64,000 bases of DNA from Marinimicrobium koreense (GTDB lineage Bacteria > Pseudomonadota > Gammaproteobacteria > Pseudomonadales > Cellvibrionaceae): contig NZ_RJUK01000001.1 in NCBI RefSeq assembly GCF_003762925.1, positions 2,170,001 through 2,234,000 of the forward strand. The letters run 5' to 3'. Position numbers and translations under genes: made by a program. The notes under the pieces are model-generated. The model searched no databases. It was not told the DNA's origin and was given only the letters and a program-made list of their open reading frames with translations. Within the stretch, counting starts at the first letter, position 1. The number at the start of each line of letters is the position of its first letter. Of this stretch, positions 54,713 through 63,941 are shown in pieces.

Positions 54713-55900
54713 ATGGCGAATACCACCTCAGCCTCGGAAGCAGCAGCGCAAACCCCACCCAGTACCGAGAAACACACCGCCGCCGAGCAGTTTTTTATCG
54801 AACTGGCGGCCGAAGCCGACATCCGCATCAACGGTGATCGCCCCTGGGACATCAGGGTGTACGATCCATCGTTTCTGTCCCGTGCACTGTCTTCGGGCGC
54901 TCCCCTGGCCTTTGCCGAAGCCTACATGCAGGGCCATTGGGACTGCGATCGCATCGATGAGATGATGACCCGCGTGCTGCACGCTCACCTGGAGCGTCGG
55001 CTGAAAAAGTTTGGCACGCTTCAGCTATTGAAGGCGTACTTGAGCGCCGCGGTGATCAACAAGCAGGACCCCAACCGGGCCTTCAAAGTGGGCGAGGTTC
55101 ACTACGATATCGGTAACGACCTGTATCGGCGTATGCTCGACTCCCGCATGATCTACAGCTGTGCGTTCTGGGCGGACGCCGACAACCTGGAAGAAGCGCA
55201 ATACCAGAAGCTGGACATGATCTGCCGCAAGCTGGAACTGAAACCGGGCATGACCCTGCTGGATATCGGTTGCGGCTGGGGCGGTCTGGCCGAGTTTGCC
55301 GCACGCCACTACGGTGCCAAGGTCACCGGCATTACGATTTCCAAAGAGCAACAGCGACTGGCCCAGGAGCACTGCGCCGGGCTACCGGTGGAGATCCGCC
55401 TGGTGGATTACCGGGCCCTGGAAGGTCAGTTTGACCGCATCGTCTCGGTCGGCATGTTCGAGCATGTCGGGCACAAAAATTACCGCACCTACTTTGATAC
55501 GGTCAGCCGCCTCCTCGCCGATGACGGCCTGTTTCTACTGCACACCATCGGAACGGACCGGCAGCAAAATGGCGTCGATCCGTTTATTGAAAAGTATATT
55601 TTTCCCAACGGCGAAATCCCCTGTCGCAAGCTGATCAACGACACCAGTTTGGGGCTGCTGCGTCTGGAAGATTGGCACAACTTCGGGCCGGATTACGACC
55701 GCACCCTGATGGCCTGGTGGCACAACTTTGACGCCGCCTGGCCGGAGCTGAAAGACAAGTACGATCAGGGGCATTTTTACCGCATGTGGAAATATTATCT
55801 GCTGAGCTGCGCGGCCTATTTCCGCTCCCGTGAAGGGCAGCTGTGGCAGATTGTTTACAGCAAGCCGGACAGCATGCGGGAGTATCGTAGTTTGCGGTGA
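54713..55900 (+). CDS. cfa: Cyclopropane-fatty-acyl-phospholipid synthase
   Basis: A 395-aa SAM-dependent enzyme that adds a methylene bridge to unsaturated acyl chains of membrane lipids. N-terminal lipid-binding region (DIRVYDPSFLSRALSSGAPLAFAEAYMQGHW), then VHYDIGNDLYRRML, SAM loop LLDIGCGWGGLAEFAARHYGA and the C-terminal catalytic region (KYIFPNGEIPC, HNFGPDYDRTL). ATG 54713. In relatives it is stationary-phase induced; no promoter was assigned here. Confidence 0.95.
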   Translation: MANTTSASEAAAQTPPSTEKHTAAEQFFIELAAEADIRINGDRPWDIRVYDPSFLSRALSSGAPLAFAEAYMQGHWDCDRIDEMMTRVLHAHLERRLKKFGTLQLLKAYLSAAVINKQDPNRAFKVGEVHYDIGNDLYRRMLDSRMIYSCAFWADADNLEEAQYQKLDMICRKLELKPGMTLLDIGCGWGGLAEFAARHYGAKVTGITISKEQQRLAQEHCAGLPVEIRLVDYRALEGQFDRIVSVGMFEHVGHKNYRTYFDTVSRLLADDGLFLLHTIGTDRQQNGVDPFIEKYIFPNGEIPCRKLINDTSLGLLRLEDWHNFGPDYDRTLMAWWHNFDAAWPELKDKYDQGHFYRMWKYYLLSCAAYFRSREGQLWQIVYSKPDSMREYRSLR

Positions 55901-55903
55901 GGT

Positions 55904-55986
55904 GGTAACGGCGGATTGAGGTTACGGCGGATGCGGCCTTCGGCCTTATCCGCCCTACGCGAACTACTGTGCTATCCGCCGTAATC
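55904..55986. repeat. REP palindromes (two nested copies)
   Basis: GGTAACGGCGGATTGAGGTTACGGCGGATGCGG then CCTTATCCGCCCTACGCG and GCTATCCGCCGTAATC; a partial copy is fused to a full one, between convergent cfa and the methyltransferase gene. Confidence 0.75.
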
Positions 55987-55999
55987 CCCCCACGGCAAT

Positions 56000-56797
56000 T
56001 CAAACCAACGCGGCAATATACGCAAGCCACCCCGGCTGATTATCCATTTTCTTGCGTTCCCGAAAACTGCCATCGACCACATCCCAATAGATGTGCAGCT
56101 TTTTGAAGCCGGCCTCGGTCAGCAGCTCGCGAATTTCCACCATGGACCACTGGCGCCATACGTATTTAAACGCGCGCTTCATTTCACTGCCGTCCCGAAA
56201 CCGGAAGTGAATGTAATTGACCGCCACATTGTTCATTGGATCGAAGCTGTGCTGGTCCCACACATAGGTAAAGCCGCCTTCGATCTTGCGGGCCTCCTCC
56301 ATGACCTCCTGGGATTCCCAGCCGCCGTACATATCCAGGAAGAAGATGCCGTCTTTTACCAGAGACTTTCGCACGGCCTTGAAGTAACGGACCATCTCCG
56401 CCCGCTCCTGAAAAATCCAGTAACTGAAGTTCATGGCATTGACCAGGTCGAACTTCTCCCGGGTGACCTGACGCACATCGCGCTGAGCCAGCGTGACCCG
56501 GTTGCCCGGTTCCCCGAAGGGCTTGAGGTTGTTTTCGACTCCCCACTGCAATACATCGGGATCGATATCCACGCCGAGTGCCGTGCGTTTTTTATGGCTG
56601 TCCACCCAGTGGCCACACAGTAGCGCGGTACCACAGAAGTCTTCGCGCATGGAGTAAGGGCGGCGTTTGCGAAGCTTTTTAAACGTTTTGTCAAAGAACT
56701 CCACCTCGAACTCCGGAGCCTGAACACTGCGCTGATACAGATCGTGTCGGTCCGAGTTCTTGGCCGTAAAACGGGGTTTGGACTTTCTCTTTGGCAA
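56000..56797 (-). CDS. Class I SAM-dependent methyltransferase
   Basis: 265 aa. A Lys/Arg-rich N-terminus (LPKRKSKPRF) precedes a Rossmann core with motif I-like EDFCGTALLCGHW, ALGVDIDPDVLQWG (acidic residue binding the SAM ribose), FDLVNAMNFSYWIF and GIFFLDMYGG. Substrate unknown. The start is TTG 56797, with a perfect GGAGG ribosome site 5 nt upstream. A longer frame to 56941 would overlap the divergent gene and is not supported. Confidence 0.82.
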   Translation of the reverse strand: MPKRKSKPRFTAKNSDRHDLYQRSVQAPEFEVEFFDKTFKKLRKRRPYSMREDFCGTALLCGHWVDSHKKRTALGVDIDPDVLQWGVENNLKPFGEPGNRVTLAQRDVRQVTREKFDLVNAMNFSYWIFQERAEMVRYFKAVRKSLVKDGIFFLDMYGGWESQEVMEEARKIEGGFTYVWDQHSFDPMNNVAVNYIHFRFRDGSEMKRAFKYVWRQWSMVEIRELLTEAGFKKLHIYWDVVDGSFRERKKMDNQPGWLAYIAALV

Positions 56798-56879
56798 AGT
56801 GACCTCCGGGTTTTGAATGACAGCGGGTATAATAGCAGGCCCATGCACCCCACCCCCAAACAGTGCTAAAGTAGCGCCC

Positions 56880-58007
56880 ATGACCTCATCGCTGATCCCC
56901 GAAAAACCCCTGCTGTTCTCGCCCTCACTGGCCGCCACCATTGGCCTGGAAGAAGCGATTCTGCTCAGCGCCCTCAGCGATGTTGCCCACTACCGGCCGG
57001 GTACCTACCGGCAGGGGCACCACTGGCTGAAGCTCGAAGCGCCGCAACTGCAATCGCTGCTGCCCTTCTGGAGCGACCAGGACCTGCAGCGGGTGAGTAA
57101 AAGCCTGAGGGACAAAGGGATCATCCTGATCGAGTCCGCCCCCTACACCGAAAGCCGCCAGCTGCTGTTTGCCTTCAACGAAACCGACCGGACCCAGAGC
57201 GCCCCGGCCGCTCCTGCCGCCCACAACCCGGACCCGCAGACCGGTGCCAACCGGATCAGCCCCCATTGGCGACCGGATGCCGAGCTGATGCGGCACATTG
57301 CCCAACACAACATTCCGGACCACTTTGTGCGCGAGCAACTGCCGGAGTTCATTGCCTACTGGCGCGAGCGCGGCGAGAGCCACCACGCTTGGGGAGCCAA
57401 GTTCCTCAAGCATCTGCTGCGCCAGTGGCGCGAGGCCCAGACCGAGCACCAGGTCCGCCGCGACCGGGAGGTCGCCATGCACAGCGGCTGGCGGCCCAGC
57501 CGGGATGCGCTGGAAGTGCTGGTCAAGCACGCCAATATCAGCCTGGCGTTCATCGAGGACGCCATTCCCGAGTTCGTGCTCTACTGGCAGGAGCGGGGCG
57601 ATGTGGGGCGCACCTGGAACAGCAAATTCATCCAGCACGTCAAACGCCAGTGGCTCAGGTATAATGCCGCTCTTGAGCACGATACCGAGCCGCGGCGCAT
57701 CCCGGAGAACTGGCAGCCCAGTCAGGATGTGTACGACGTGCTCAAACTGGCCAATATCGACCTGGCGTTCGCCCAGCGCCAGGTGCCGGAGTTCGTGCTC
57801 TACTGGCGCGACAGCAACCAGGTGCACAGCTCCTGGAACACCAAGTTTCTGCAGCACGTAAAGTATCATTGGGCACGCCAGCACGCTCTGACCACGCACA
57901 ACCCACAGGCAGGCCAACATGCAGGACAGCAAGACCCTTCTCGACCAGGCACAACGCGCGATCGCAGCCTCGTCCAGGACCTCACCGACCGAAGCTGGGC
58001 CCGCTGA
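56880..58007 (+). CDS. Protein with N-terminal helical domain and three tandem DnaT-like ssDNA-binding domains
   Basis: 375 aa. Residues 1-100 form a small winged-helix-like domain (WLKLEAPQLQSLLPFWSDQDL). A Pro/Ala linker then precedes three repeats of a DnaT C-terminal-type unit at about 128-185, 203-260 and 277-333. Each follows W-x-P-x8-L...hydrophobic...PEF-x2-YW...W-x2-KF-x2-H-x4-W. In E. coli DnaT one such domain binds ssDNA in replication restart. Three in one chain is unusual. Its last 89 nt overlap the next gene in another frame. Confidence 0.78.
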   Translation: MTSSLIPEKPLLFSPSLAATIGLEEAILLSALSDVAHYRPGTYRQGHHWLKLEAPQLQSLLPFWSDQDLQRVSKSLRDKGIILIESAPYTESRQLLFAFNETDRTQSAPAAPAAHNPDPQTGANRISPHWRPDAELMRHIAQHNIPDHFVREQLPEFIAYWRERGESHHAWGAKFLKHLLRQWREAQTEHQVRRDREVAMHSGWRPSRDALEVLVKHANISLAFIEDAIPEFVLYWQERGDVGRTWNSKFIQHVKRQWLRYNAALEHDTEPRRIPENWQPSQDVYDVLKLANIDLAFAQRQVPEFVLYWRDSNQVHSSWNTKFLQHVKYHWARQHALTTHNPQAGQHAGQQDPSRPGTTRDRSLVQDLTDRSWAR

Positions 58008-58590
58008 ACAGCAGCGCCGGGCCGCGACCGATGGGCATATTGATGCCCTCAACGAGGCCTTTGCCCTGTTCCGCATCAATTACCATAACCAGTACTACAA
58101 GGCCTACAGCGACACCCAGGTGCTCAACCAGATCAAAAAGCTCTGGCTGGACAGCCTGACCCGCTTCGAGCCGGACACCATCCGCCGGGGCGCGCGCAAG
58201 GTCATTGAAGAGTCCGAGTTCCTGCCAACCCTGAACCGCATGATGCGCGCCTGCCAGGGCGACCCGACCGAGTTTGGCCTGCCGGACGCCCACAGTGCCT
58301 ATGTGGAAGCCTGCCGGGCGCCCAGTCCCAAAGCGGCCCAGCACTGGAGCCATCCGGCGGTATACCACGCGGGCCTGGCCAGCGACTGGTTTTTCCTGGC
58401 CAGCAGTGCCGAGAAAGTGGCTTTCCCGGTGTTTGAGCGTCACTACCAGCGCTTTTGCGAACAGGTGATGAACGGCGCGGAGTTACCCCTCCCCCAGGCG
58501 CCGGCCCTTCCCGAAACCACCGAAACGCCCCTGTCGGCCGATGAGAACCACCAGCGGCTGGAGGCGCTCCGGCGCGAGCTGGATCTCTGA
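57919..58590 (+). CDS. Lambda P-like replication protein (putative helicase-loading factor)
   Basis: A 223-aa protein: N-terminal helical linker, then INYHNQYYKAYSDTQVLNQIKKLWLDSL, a region like phage replication protein P family (EFLPTLNRMMRAC, YVEACRAPSPK, HPAVYHAGLASDWFFLASS) and an acidic C-terminus. P proteins of lambdoid phages recruit DnaB. ATG 57919 lies inside the preceding gene, with an 89-nt out-of-frame overlap, so the two are tightly linked. No other phage genes are present, which points to a resident chromosomal pair. Confidence 0.72.
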   Translation: MQDSKTLLDQAQRAIAASSRTSPTEAGPAEQQRRAATDGHIDALNEAFALFRINYHNQYYKAYSDTQVLNQIKKLWLDSLTRFEPDTIRRGARKVIEESEFLPTLNRMMRACQGDPTEFGLPDAHSAYVEACRAPSPKAAQHWSHPAVYHAGLASDWFFLASSAEKVAFPVFERHYQRFCEQVMNGAELPLPQAPALPETTETPLSADENHQRLEALRRELDL

Positions 58591-58650
58591 TCCTTTGCCC
58601 GCCCAACGACGTAACTCTTTGTTTGGATTGATGTATTAGAAGGTGATTGT

Positions 58651-59553
58651 ATGAAGCAGGGTTTCACCCAGTGGTTACTGGGCCTGGGCCTGGTGGCCTT
58701 CCCTCTTGGCTGTCTGGTGCTGACGTTTTACCTGGCCTACCACCCGCCCCAGCCCATGGAAGAGTCCGTGGCTGGTCGGCAGGAGCCACCAGCGGTACCG
58801 CGCCCCGCCGAGGTAAAGCAGCTACCGGATTTTGCCAGCATCGGCCATATCCCCGATCGCAAACGGGCCTTTTTTGAGATGCTGATCCCCATGGTTGAGT
58901 GGCGCAATCATCAGTTGGAGCAGCTGCGCGAAGACGTGATTGACATGCGCTCGGTGCTCGCCGCCGACAAGAGCCTCAGCAACCGCCAGCGGGCCCAGCT
59001 TGAGCGCCTGCGTATCCATTTCCGCGTGGATGAAGACAACTACCCGAACGCCTCGGACGCCCTGGACGAGCTGCACAAGCGGGTGGACATACTCCCGTTG
59101 GAGATGGTTCTGGCTCAAGGGGCGGCAGAATCTGGCTGGGGTACCTCGCGCTTCGCCCAGGAAGCCAACAACCTGTTCGGCCAGTGGTGTTACCGGAAAG
59201 GCTGCGGCCTGGTTCCCAACGCCCGCTCGGACGACATGAGTCACGAAGTACAGAAGTTTGCTACGGTGAATGAGGCCGTATCGACCTATTTCCGCAACAT
59301 CAACACCAACCGGGCCTACCGGGAGGTGCGGGAGATTCGCGCTCAACAGCGTGCTCAGGACATGGCACCCACGGGTATGGCGATGGTGCAGGGGCTGATC
59401 CGGTATTCGAGCCGCGGACAGGCGTATATTGAGGAGCTCAAGGAACTGATCAGCTACAACGAACTGGAGCAGGTACATGAAGCCTGGTTGACGCCGGAGG
59501 AGCCCGAAGTCCCCGCGAAGGCCGAAGCAGAACCCCAGACCGAGGCGGGGTAA
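58651..59553 (+). CDS. Bax-like glucosaminidase-domain protein
   Basis: 300 aa. N-terminal membrane anchor (LLGLGLVAFPLGCLVLTFYLAY), a linker, then a glucosaminidase/flagellar-muramidase-type domain (about 70-280) with the catalytic Glu in GAAESGWGTSRFAQEANNLFGQW. The related E. coli Bax is a putative peptidoglycan hydrolase. The tail is rich in Glu, Pro and Ala. Cell-wall remodelling in the periplasm is inferred. Confidence 0.87.
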   Translation: MKQGFTQWLLGLGLVAFPLGCLVLTFYLAYHPPQPMEESVAGRQEPPAVPRPAEVKQLPDFASIGHIPDRKRAFFEMLIPMVEWRNHQLEQLREDVIDMRSVLAADKSLSNRQRAQLERLRIHFRVDEDNYPNASDALDELHKRVDILPLEMVLAQGAAESGWGTSRFAQEANNLFGQWCYRKGCGLVPNARSDDMSHEVQKFATVNEAVSTYFRNINTNRAYREVREIRAQQRAQDMAPTGMAMVQGLIRYSSRGQAYIEELKELISYNELEQVHEAWLTPEEPEVPAKAEAEPQTEAG

Positions 59554-59574
59554 CGGCTGCATCTATCGGGTTAC

Positions 59575-59740
59575 GCGCGGCGCGCTCCGGTGCGTCGGAG
59601 CGCGCCGACCGACGGAACGAGCTGTGAGCCGGGCTGGCAATCGTCGGGTTACGCCTTCGGCTAACCCGACCTACGGGGTAGTTTGGTGGGTGTTCCTGGG
59701 TCTGCGTAGGTCGGGTTAGCCGAAGGCGTAACCCGACAAT
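59575..59740. repeat. Second REP class (TCGGGTTACGCC...) and flanking GC hairpin
   Basis: TCGGGTTACGCC-TTCGG-CTAACCCGACCTACG (59644-59675) and the inverse GTAGGTCGGGTTAGCCGAAGGCGTAACCCGA (59706-59738) face each other. This sequence differs from the other REPs in the window. Just left (59577-59611) a GCGCGC-rich hairpin is present. Located between convergent bax-like and deacetylase genes. Confidence 0.75.
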
Positions 59741-59752
59741 CACTGCCAAATC

Positions 59753-60871
59753 TCAGTTCTCGTGCACCCAGCGGCCGTCTTTATCAGTCACCAGCCACTG
59801 CTGCGAGAACCAGTAGAAGCGGCCGGACTCCCCGGTGCCCGCGGTACAGTTATAACGGGTCCGGCCCGGCGTCAGGGGCTTGCCGGGCTGAGTGATCAAT
59901 TGGCGCCCCTCTACCCGGGTTTCTATGGCCCCCTGGCCTCCGGCAAAACAGTTGATTCGACCGGCCAGGTTGTCCTGTTCAAGATTCAACACCAACACCG
60001 GCCGGGCGCCGGATGCCACTACAACTTCCTCCAGGGGCTTATCCAGCGCCGCGTCCGCGTACAGCTCGGCGGATTCTATGGGCATGGGACGGGTTTGGGC
60101 CTTGGTGGCAAACTCTTCTATCTCACCATAGGGACCACCAAACGGGAAGCGCGGTAAGGCCCGCAAATCGCTGTGTGCGCCAATCGGGCCGGACTGCTGG
60201 CCGAAGGCCACATAGCCCAGGGACTCCAACAGGTCTTTCACTTCATTGTTGTACTCGCCATAGGGGTAGGCCAGCATCTTGTGGTTCTGGCCGGTCTCTT
60301 CCTTGATACGCCGCTCGGCGTCCACCACCTCGGACTCAATCCGCTCGCGCCACTGCGCCTGGCTTTCACCGGCTTTGCGGCGCTGCAGGTGGTTGTGTTT
60401 GGTGGAATGATTGGCGATGGTGGCGCCATGCTCGGCCATTTCACGCAGTTCATCCCAGGTGGTGAAGCCGCCTTTACCGTCGTCCAGCGGGTCGGTATTT
60501 ACAAATACCGTGAACGGCCAGCCCTTCTCCTTGAGCAGTGGGTAAGCGGTGGTGTAAACCGAATCGTAGGCGTCGTCAAAGGTGATGGCTACAGTGCGGT
60601 CCGGTAGAGGCTCGCCGGATTGCAGTGCTTTGACCAGTATCTCGAGCGGTACCACGCCAAAGTTGTGATTCTCCAGGTAATCCATGTGCGAACGAAACCG
60701 CTTGGGCGTCACGCTGGTGGAAGCCGGTGTCGACTCGCTCACATGGTGGTATTGCAGCACCACGGCGGCCTGCGCCGGGCTGCCCGCCGCCAGAGAGAAG
60801 AGTAATCCCAGTGTCCCGGCAACCAGAGCCACCAGAACCAAGGAGCGCCTGACCGGCTTAGTGACGTGCAT
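59753..60871 (-). CDS. Polysaccharide deacetylase (NodB family), exported
   Basis: 372 aa with an N-terminal signal anchor (SLVLVALVAGTLGLLFSLAAG). The NodB homology domain includes AITFDDAYDSVY (catalytic Asp pair), IANHSTKHNH (metal His pair), AYPYGEYNNEV, and a C-terminal beta-rich region of about 120 residues ending in a WFSQQW segment. It removes acetyl groups from a cell-surface or environmental polysaccharide, perhaps xylan or chitin oligomers or peptidoglycan; which is not determined. Confidence 0.87.
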   Translation of the reverse strand: MHVTKPVRRSLVLVALVAGTLGLLFSLAAGSPAQAAVVLQYHHVSESTPASTSVTPKRFRSHMDYLENHNFGVVPLEILVKALQSGEPLPDRTVAITFDDAYDSVYTTAYPLLKEKGWPFTVFVNTDPLDDGKGGFTTWDELREMAEHGATIANHSTKHNHLQRRKAGESQAQWRERIESEVVDAERRIKEETGQNHKMLAYPYGEYNNEVKDLLESLGYVAFGQQSGPIGAHSDLRALPRFPFGGPYGEIEEFATKAQTRPMPIESAELYADAALDKPLEEVVVASGARPVLVLNLEQDNLAGRINCFAGGQGAIETRVEGRQLITQPGKPLTPGRTRYNCTAGTGESGRFYWFSQQWLVTDKDGRWVHEN

Positions 60872-60881
60872 ACAACCTCCG

Positions 60882-61145
60882 CTAATCCTGAAGAAACTTC
60901 AATCCGATACCGTCGGGTTCGGTGCGCACCACTTCCATTTTCACCACCGGTGCCTCCACCGGCATGCCCTGAACCTGTCCGGTCACCACCGACCCGATGG
61001 GCGGCATCTGATCCGGCTCGAGCACGACGAACACTCCACCATCGGAGATATCACGGGTTTTGACCATCAATTCGCCAATGGTTTCATGCTGAATTTTAAT
61101 CCGGCAGGCCAGGGGCGTGCGCGTGTACTCCCGCTTGTCACTCAT
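60882..61145 (-). CDS. Small PilZ-domain protein
   Basis: 87 aa, a single PilZ domain: REYTRTPLACRIKI (the R-x3-R motif, Arg5 and Arg9) and RDISDGGVFV (the D/N-x-S-x-x-G motif), both needed for c-di-GMP binding. It lies 10 nt upstream of the deacetylase on the same strand, so the two are probably an operon, which would put the deacetylase under c-di-GMP-linked control (inference). Confidence 0.85.
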   Translation of the reverse strand: MSDKREYTRTPLACRIKIQHETIGELMVKTRDISDGGVFVVLEPDQMPPIGSVVTGQVQGMPVEAPVVKMEVVRTEPDGIGLKFLQD

Positions 61146-61211
61146 AGTGCGTCCTCAGGTTATTATTGTTGGTCCGACAGCCGGCGGTTCGGGGCCTCAG
61201 GAGACCAAGCC

Positions 61212-63464
61212 TCAGGAGACCTCGGCCCGGTCCACCTTCTGGAAGCCACGCGGCAGCTTGTTGCCCCGTCTGCCACGCTCGCCCCGGTAATGGTCCAGAT
61301 CACCGGCCTTGAGCGTCAAGTGGCGCTTGCCGGCGTGCAGCGTCAACGACTGCCCCTCGGCGATGACGCCCACCGCAATCACATACTCCTCTCGGCTTTG
61401 CACGCGGGCCGACGGGATATTCATGATCTTGTTGCCCTTGCCGCGGGCCAGCTCCGGCAGCTCTGTGACCGGGAACACCAGGAGCCGCCCCTCGTTGCTC
61501 ACCGCCGCCAACAGATCTTTCTCGGGGTTTTCCAGCACCTGGGGCGCCAATACCCGCCCGCCTTTGGGCAGGCTCAACATGGCCTTGCCAGCGCGGTTTT
61601 TGCTGTAGAGATCCCCCAGTTTGGCCACAAAGCCATACCCGGCGTCCGAGGCGAGCAGCACCCGCTGCTCATCACTGCCCATCAGGGCGCCCTCGAAAGT
61701 GGCTCCGTTAGGGGGATTCAGGCGTCCACTCAAGGGCTCACCCTGACCCCGGGCCGAGGGCAGGTTATGGGCCGCAATGGCGTAACTGCGCCCGGTGGAA
61801 TCGAGTAACATCACACTCTGGTTGGTCTTGCCGCGCACGGCAAACTTGAAGCTGTCCCCAGCCTTGTAATTGAGCGCCGCCGGATCGATCTCATGGCCCT
61901 TGGCCGAACGGATCCAGCCTTTTTCGGACACCACCACGGTGACCGGGTCGACCCCGATCAACTCGGTTTCACTGAATGCCTGGGCCTCCTCGCGCTGAAC
62001 GATGGGCGAGCGGCGATCATCGCCGTATTCCTTGGCCACCTGCTGCAGCTCTTTGCGAATCAGGGTTTTCAGGCGAGTGGCGGACCCGAGGGTTTTCTCC
62101 AGTTGGTCCCGCTCTTTTTCCAGGGCTTCCTGCTCGCCCCGGATCTTCATTTCCTCAAGACGCGCCAACTGGCGCAACTTGGTGTCCAGAATGTAGTCGG
62201 CCTGAACGTCGGACAGTTTGAAGCGCTCCATCAACACCGCTTTGGGCTCGTCCTCGGTGCGGATGATGTGGATGACTTCATCGATGTTCAGATAGGCGAT
62301 CAGCAAGCCTTCCAACAGGTGCAGGCGCTTCTGCACCTTGTCCAGGCGGAACTGCAGACGACGCCGGGTGGTGACCGTGCGGAAGCTGAGCCACTCGGAC
62401 AGAATGACATCCAGGCTTTTCACGCCCGGACGACCATCGATGCCGATCATGTTCATATTGACCCGGTAGGTTTTCTCCAGGTCGGTACTGGCGAACAGAT
62501 GCTGCATCAACTGCTCGGCATCCACCCGGTTGGAGCGTGGGGTGATCACCAGCCGGGTGGGGTTTTCGTGGTCCGATTCATCCCGCAGATCGGTGACCAT
62601 GGGCAGTTTCTTGGCCTGCATCTGGGCCGCGATCTGCTCCAGAATCTTGGCGCCACTGACCTGATGAGGCAGTGCGGTAATGATGATATCCCCGCTGTCC
62701 TTTTCCCTGGTCCAGACACCGCGCATGCGCAGACTGCCCCGGCCGGTCTGGTACATCTTGATCAGATCTTCCCGGGGCGTGATCAGCTCCGCCTCGGTGG
62801 GCATATCCGGGCCCTGAATAAACTGGCACAGTTCGTTCACATCCGCCTTGGGGTTATCGAGCAGATGAATACAGGCCTCGACCACCTCCCGCAGGTTATG
62901 GGGCGGGATGTCCGTGGCCATCCCCACGGCAATGCCGGTGGTGCCATTGAGTAGCACATTAGGCACCCGGGCGGGCAGCACCTTGGGCTCGTCCATGGTG
63001 CCGTCGAAATTTGGCTGCCAATCCACCGTACCCTGGCCCAACTCCTCCAGCAGCACCTCACTGTAGCGCGCCAGACGCGACTCGGTGTACCGCATGGCGG
63101 CAAACGACTTGGGATCATCCGGCGACCCCCAGTTCCCCTGCCCGTCCACCAGGGTGTACCGGTACGAAAACGGCTGGGCCATCAACACCATGGACTCGTA
63201 AGCGGCCGAATCCCCATGCGGGTGGAACTTACCGATCACATCGCCCACTGTACGGGCCGACTTCTTGAACTTCGCCGTCGCCTTCAGCCCCAGCTCGCTC
63301 ATGGCATAGACAATACGGCGCTGAACCGGCTTGAGCCCGTCACCGATATTGGGCAGGGCGCGATCGAGAATGACGTACATGGAATAATCCAGATACGCCT
63401 TCTCGGTATAGTCTTTGAGGGGAATGCGCTCTTCAGCGTCGGGGGATACTACGACTTCGTTCAT
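61212..63464 (-). CDS. parC: DNA topoisomerase IV subunit A
   Basis: A 750-aa type II topoisomerase A subunit that decatenates daughter chromosomes. The quinolone-determining region reads [13 protein letters not shown] with Ser and Glu at the positions of E. coli Ser80 and Glu84, so no resistance substitution is visible. The catalytic Tyr is in [15 protein letters not shown]. Coiled coil (about 430-480) and the C-terminal beta-pinwheel repeats are complete. The partner parE is not in the window. Confidence 0.97.
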   Translation of the reverse strand: MNEVVVSPDAEERIPLKDYTEKAYLDYSMYVILDRALPNIGDGLKPVQRRIVYAMSELGLKATAKFKKSARTVGDVIGKFHPHGDSAAYESMVLMAQPFSYRYTLVDGQGNWGSPDDPKSFAAMRYTESRLARYSEVLLEELGQGTVDWQPNFDGTMDEPKVLPARVPNVLLNGTTGIAVGMATDIPPHNLREVVEACIHLLDNPKADVNELCQFIQGPDMPTEAELITPREDLIKMYQTGRGSLRMRGVWTREKDSGDIIITALPHQVSGAKILEQIAAQMQAKKLPMVTDLRDESDHENPTRLVITPRSNRVDAEQLMQHLFASTDLEKTYRVNMNMIGIDGRPGVKSLDVILSEWLSFRTVTTRRRLQFRLDKVQKRLHLLEGLLIAYLNIDEVIHIIRTEDEPKAVLMERFKLSDVQADYILDTKLRQLARLEEMKIRGEQEALEKERDQLEKTLGSATRLKTLIRKELQQVAKEYGDDRRSPIVQREEAQAFSETELIGVDPVTVVVSEKGWIRSAKGHEIDPAALNYKAGDSFKFAVRGKTNQSVMLLDSTGRSYAIAAHNLPSARGQGEPLSGRLNPPNGATFEGALMGSDEQRVLLASDAGYGFVAKLGDLYSKNRAGKAMLSLPKGGRVLAPQVLENPEKDLLAAVSNEGRLLVFPVTELPELARGKGNKIMNIPSARVQSREEYVIAVGVIAEGQSLTLHAGKRHLTLKAGDLDHYRGERGRRGNKLPRGFQKVDRAEVS

Positions 63465-63485
63465 GCAAATTCCTGGTCGTTATCG

Positions 63486-63941
63486 TTAATACTGCAGCTT
63501 GATCTCGCCCTGCTCCGAGACCCGCATGGACGGCAACCACTGGCTGAAATCCAACTTGGCGTCGAAATTGTAACTGACCCGGTCACTGACCGCCCGCTGG
63601 CTGAAGTGCTGGACCAACCGCGCAATGGACAACAGGTTGGCAGAGACCTCCACGGTCACCGGAGTCTCCTCATACGCCTTGAGGGTGGGCACCTGGCTGG
63701 AAACGCCACTCAAGACATCGATGTTTTCGATGCCGATGTTATAAGAGATCCCGCGCACGGACAAATCCCGCGCATTGGGATTGGTGATACCGAGATGAAC
63801 CGCAATGCGCTGCTCCATACCCTGAGCCGGCAAAAGCTCAAGCCCCGTGACCTTGACCTGGGGCTCCTGAATACCGAAAGGAATCTGGGAGCAGGCGGCG
63901 AGCATTAAGGCCACCACGGCCAAAAGCCCGGTACGAAGCAC
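63486..63941 (-). CDS. LEA2 (water-stress) domain lipoprotein
   Basis: 151 aa. Signal peptide with lipobox LAAC (about residue 17). The mature part is a LEA14-like beta fold: PQVKVTGLELLPAQGMEQRIAVHLGITNPNARDLSVRGISYNIGIE. Periplasmic, function unknown; relatives are linked to desiccation or stress. The start is a GTG at 63941. It lies 21 nt upstream of parC on the same strand, so the two may be co-transcribed. Confidence 0.8.
   Translation of the reverse strand: MLRTGLLAVVALMLAACSQIPFGIQEPQVKVTGLELLPAQGMEQRIAVHLGITNPNARDLSVRGISYNIGIENIDVLSGVSSQVPTLKAYEETPVTVEVSANLLSIARLVQHFSQRAVSDRVSYNFDAKLDFSQWLPSMRVSEQGEIKLQY

Noticed and set aside
55904-55986. Tandem GGCGGAT units as CRISPR-like repeats
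   Set aside because: Copies are inverted, nested and without regular spacers; they match the REP family elsewhere in the window.
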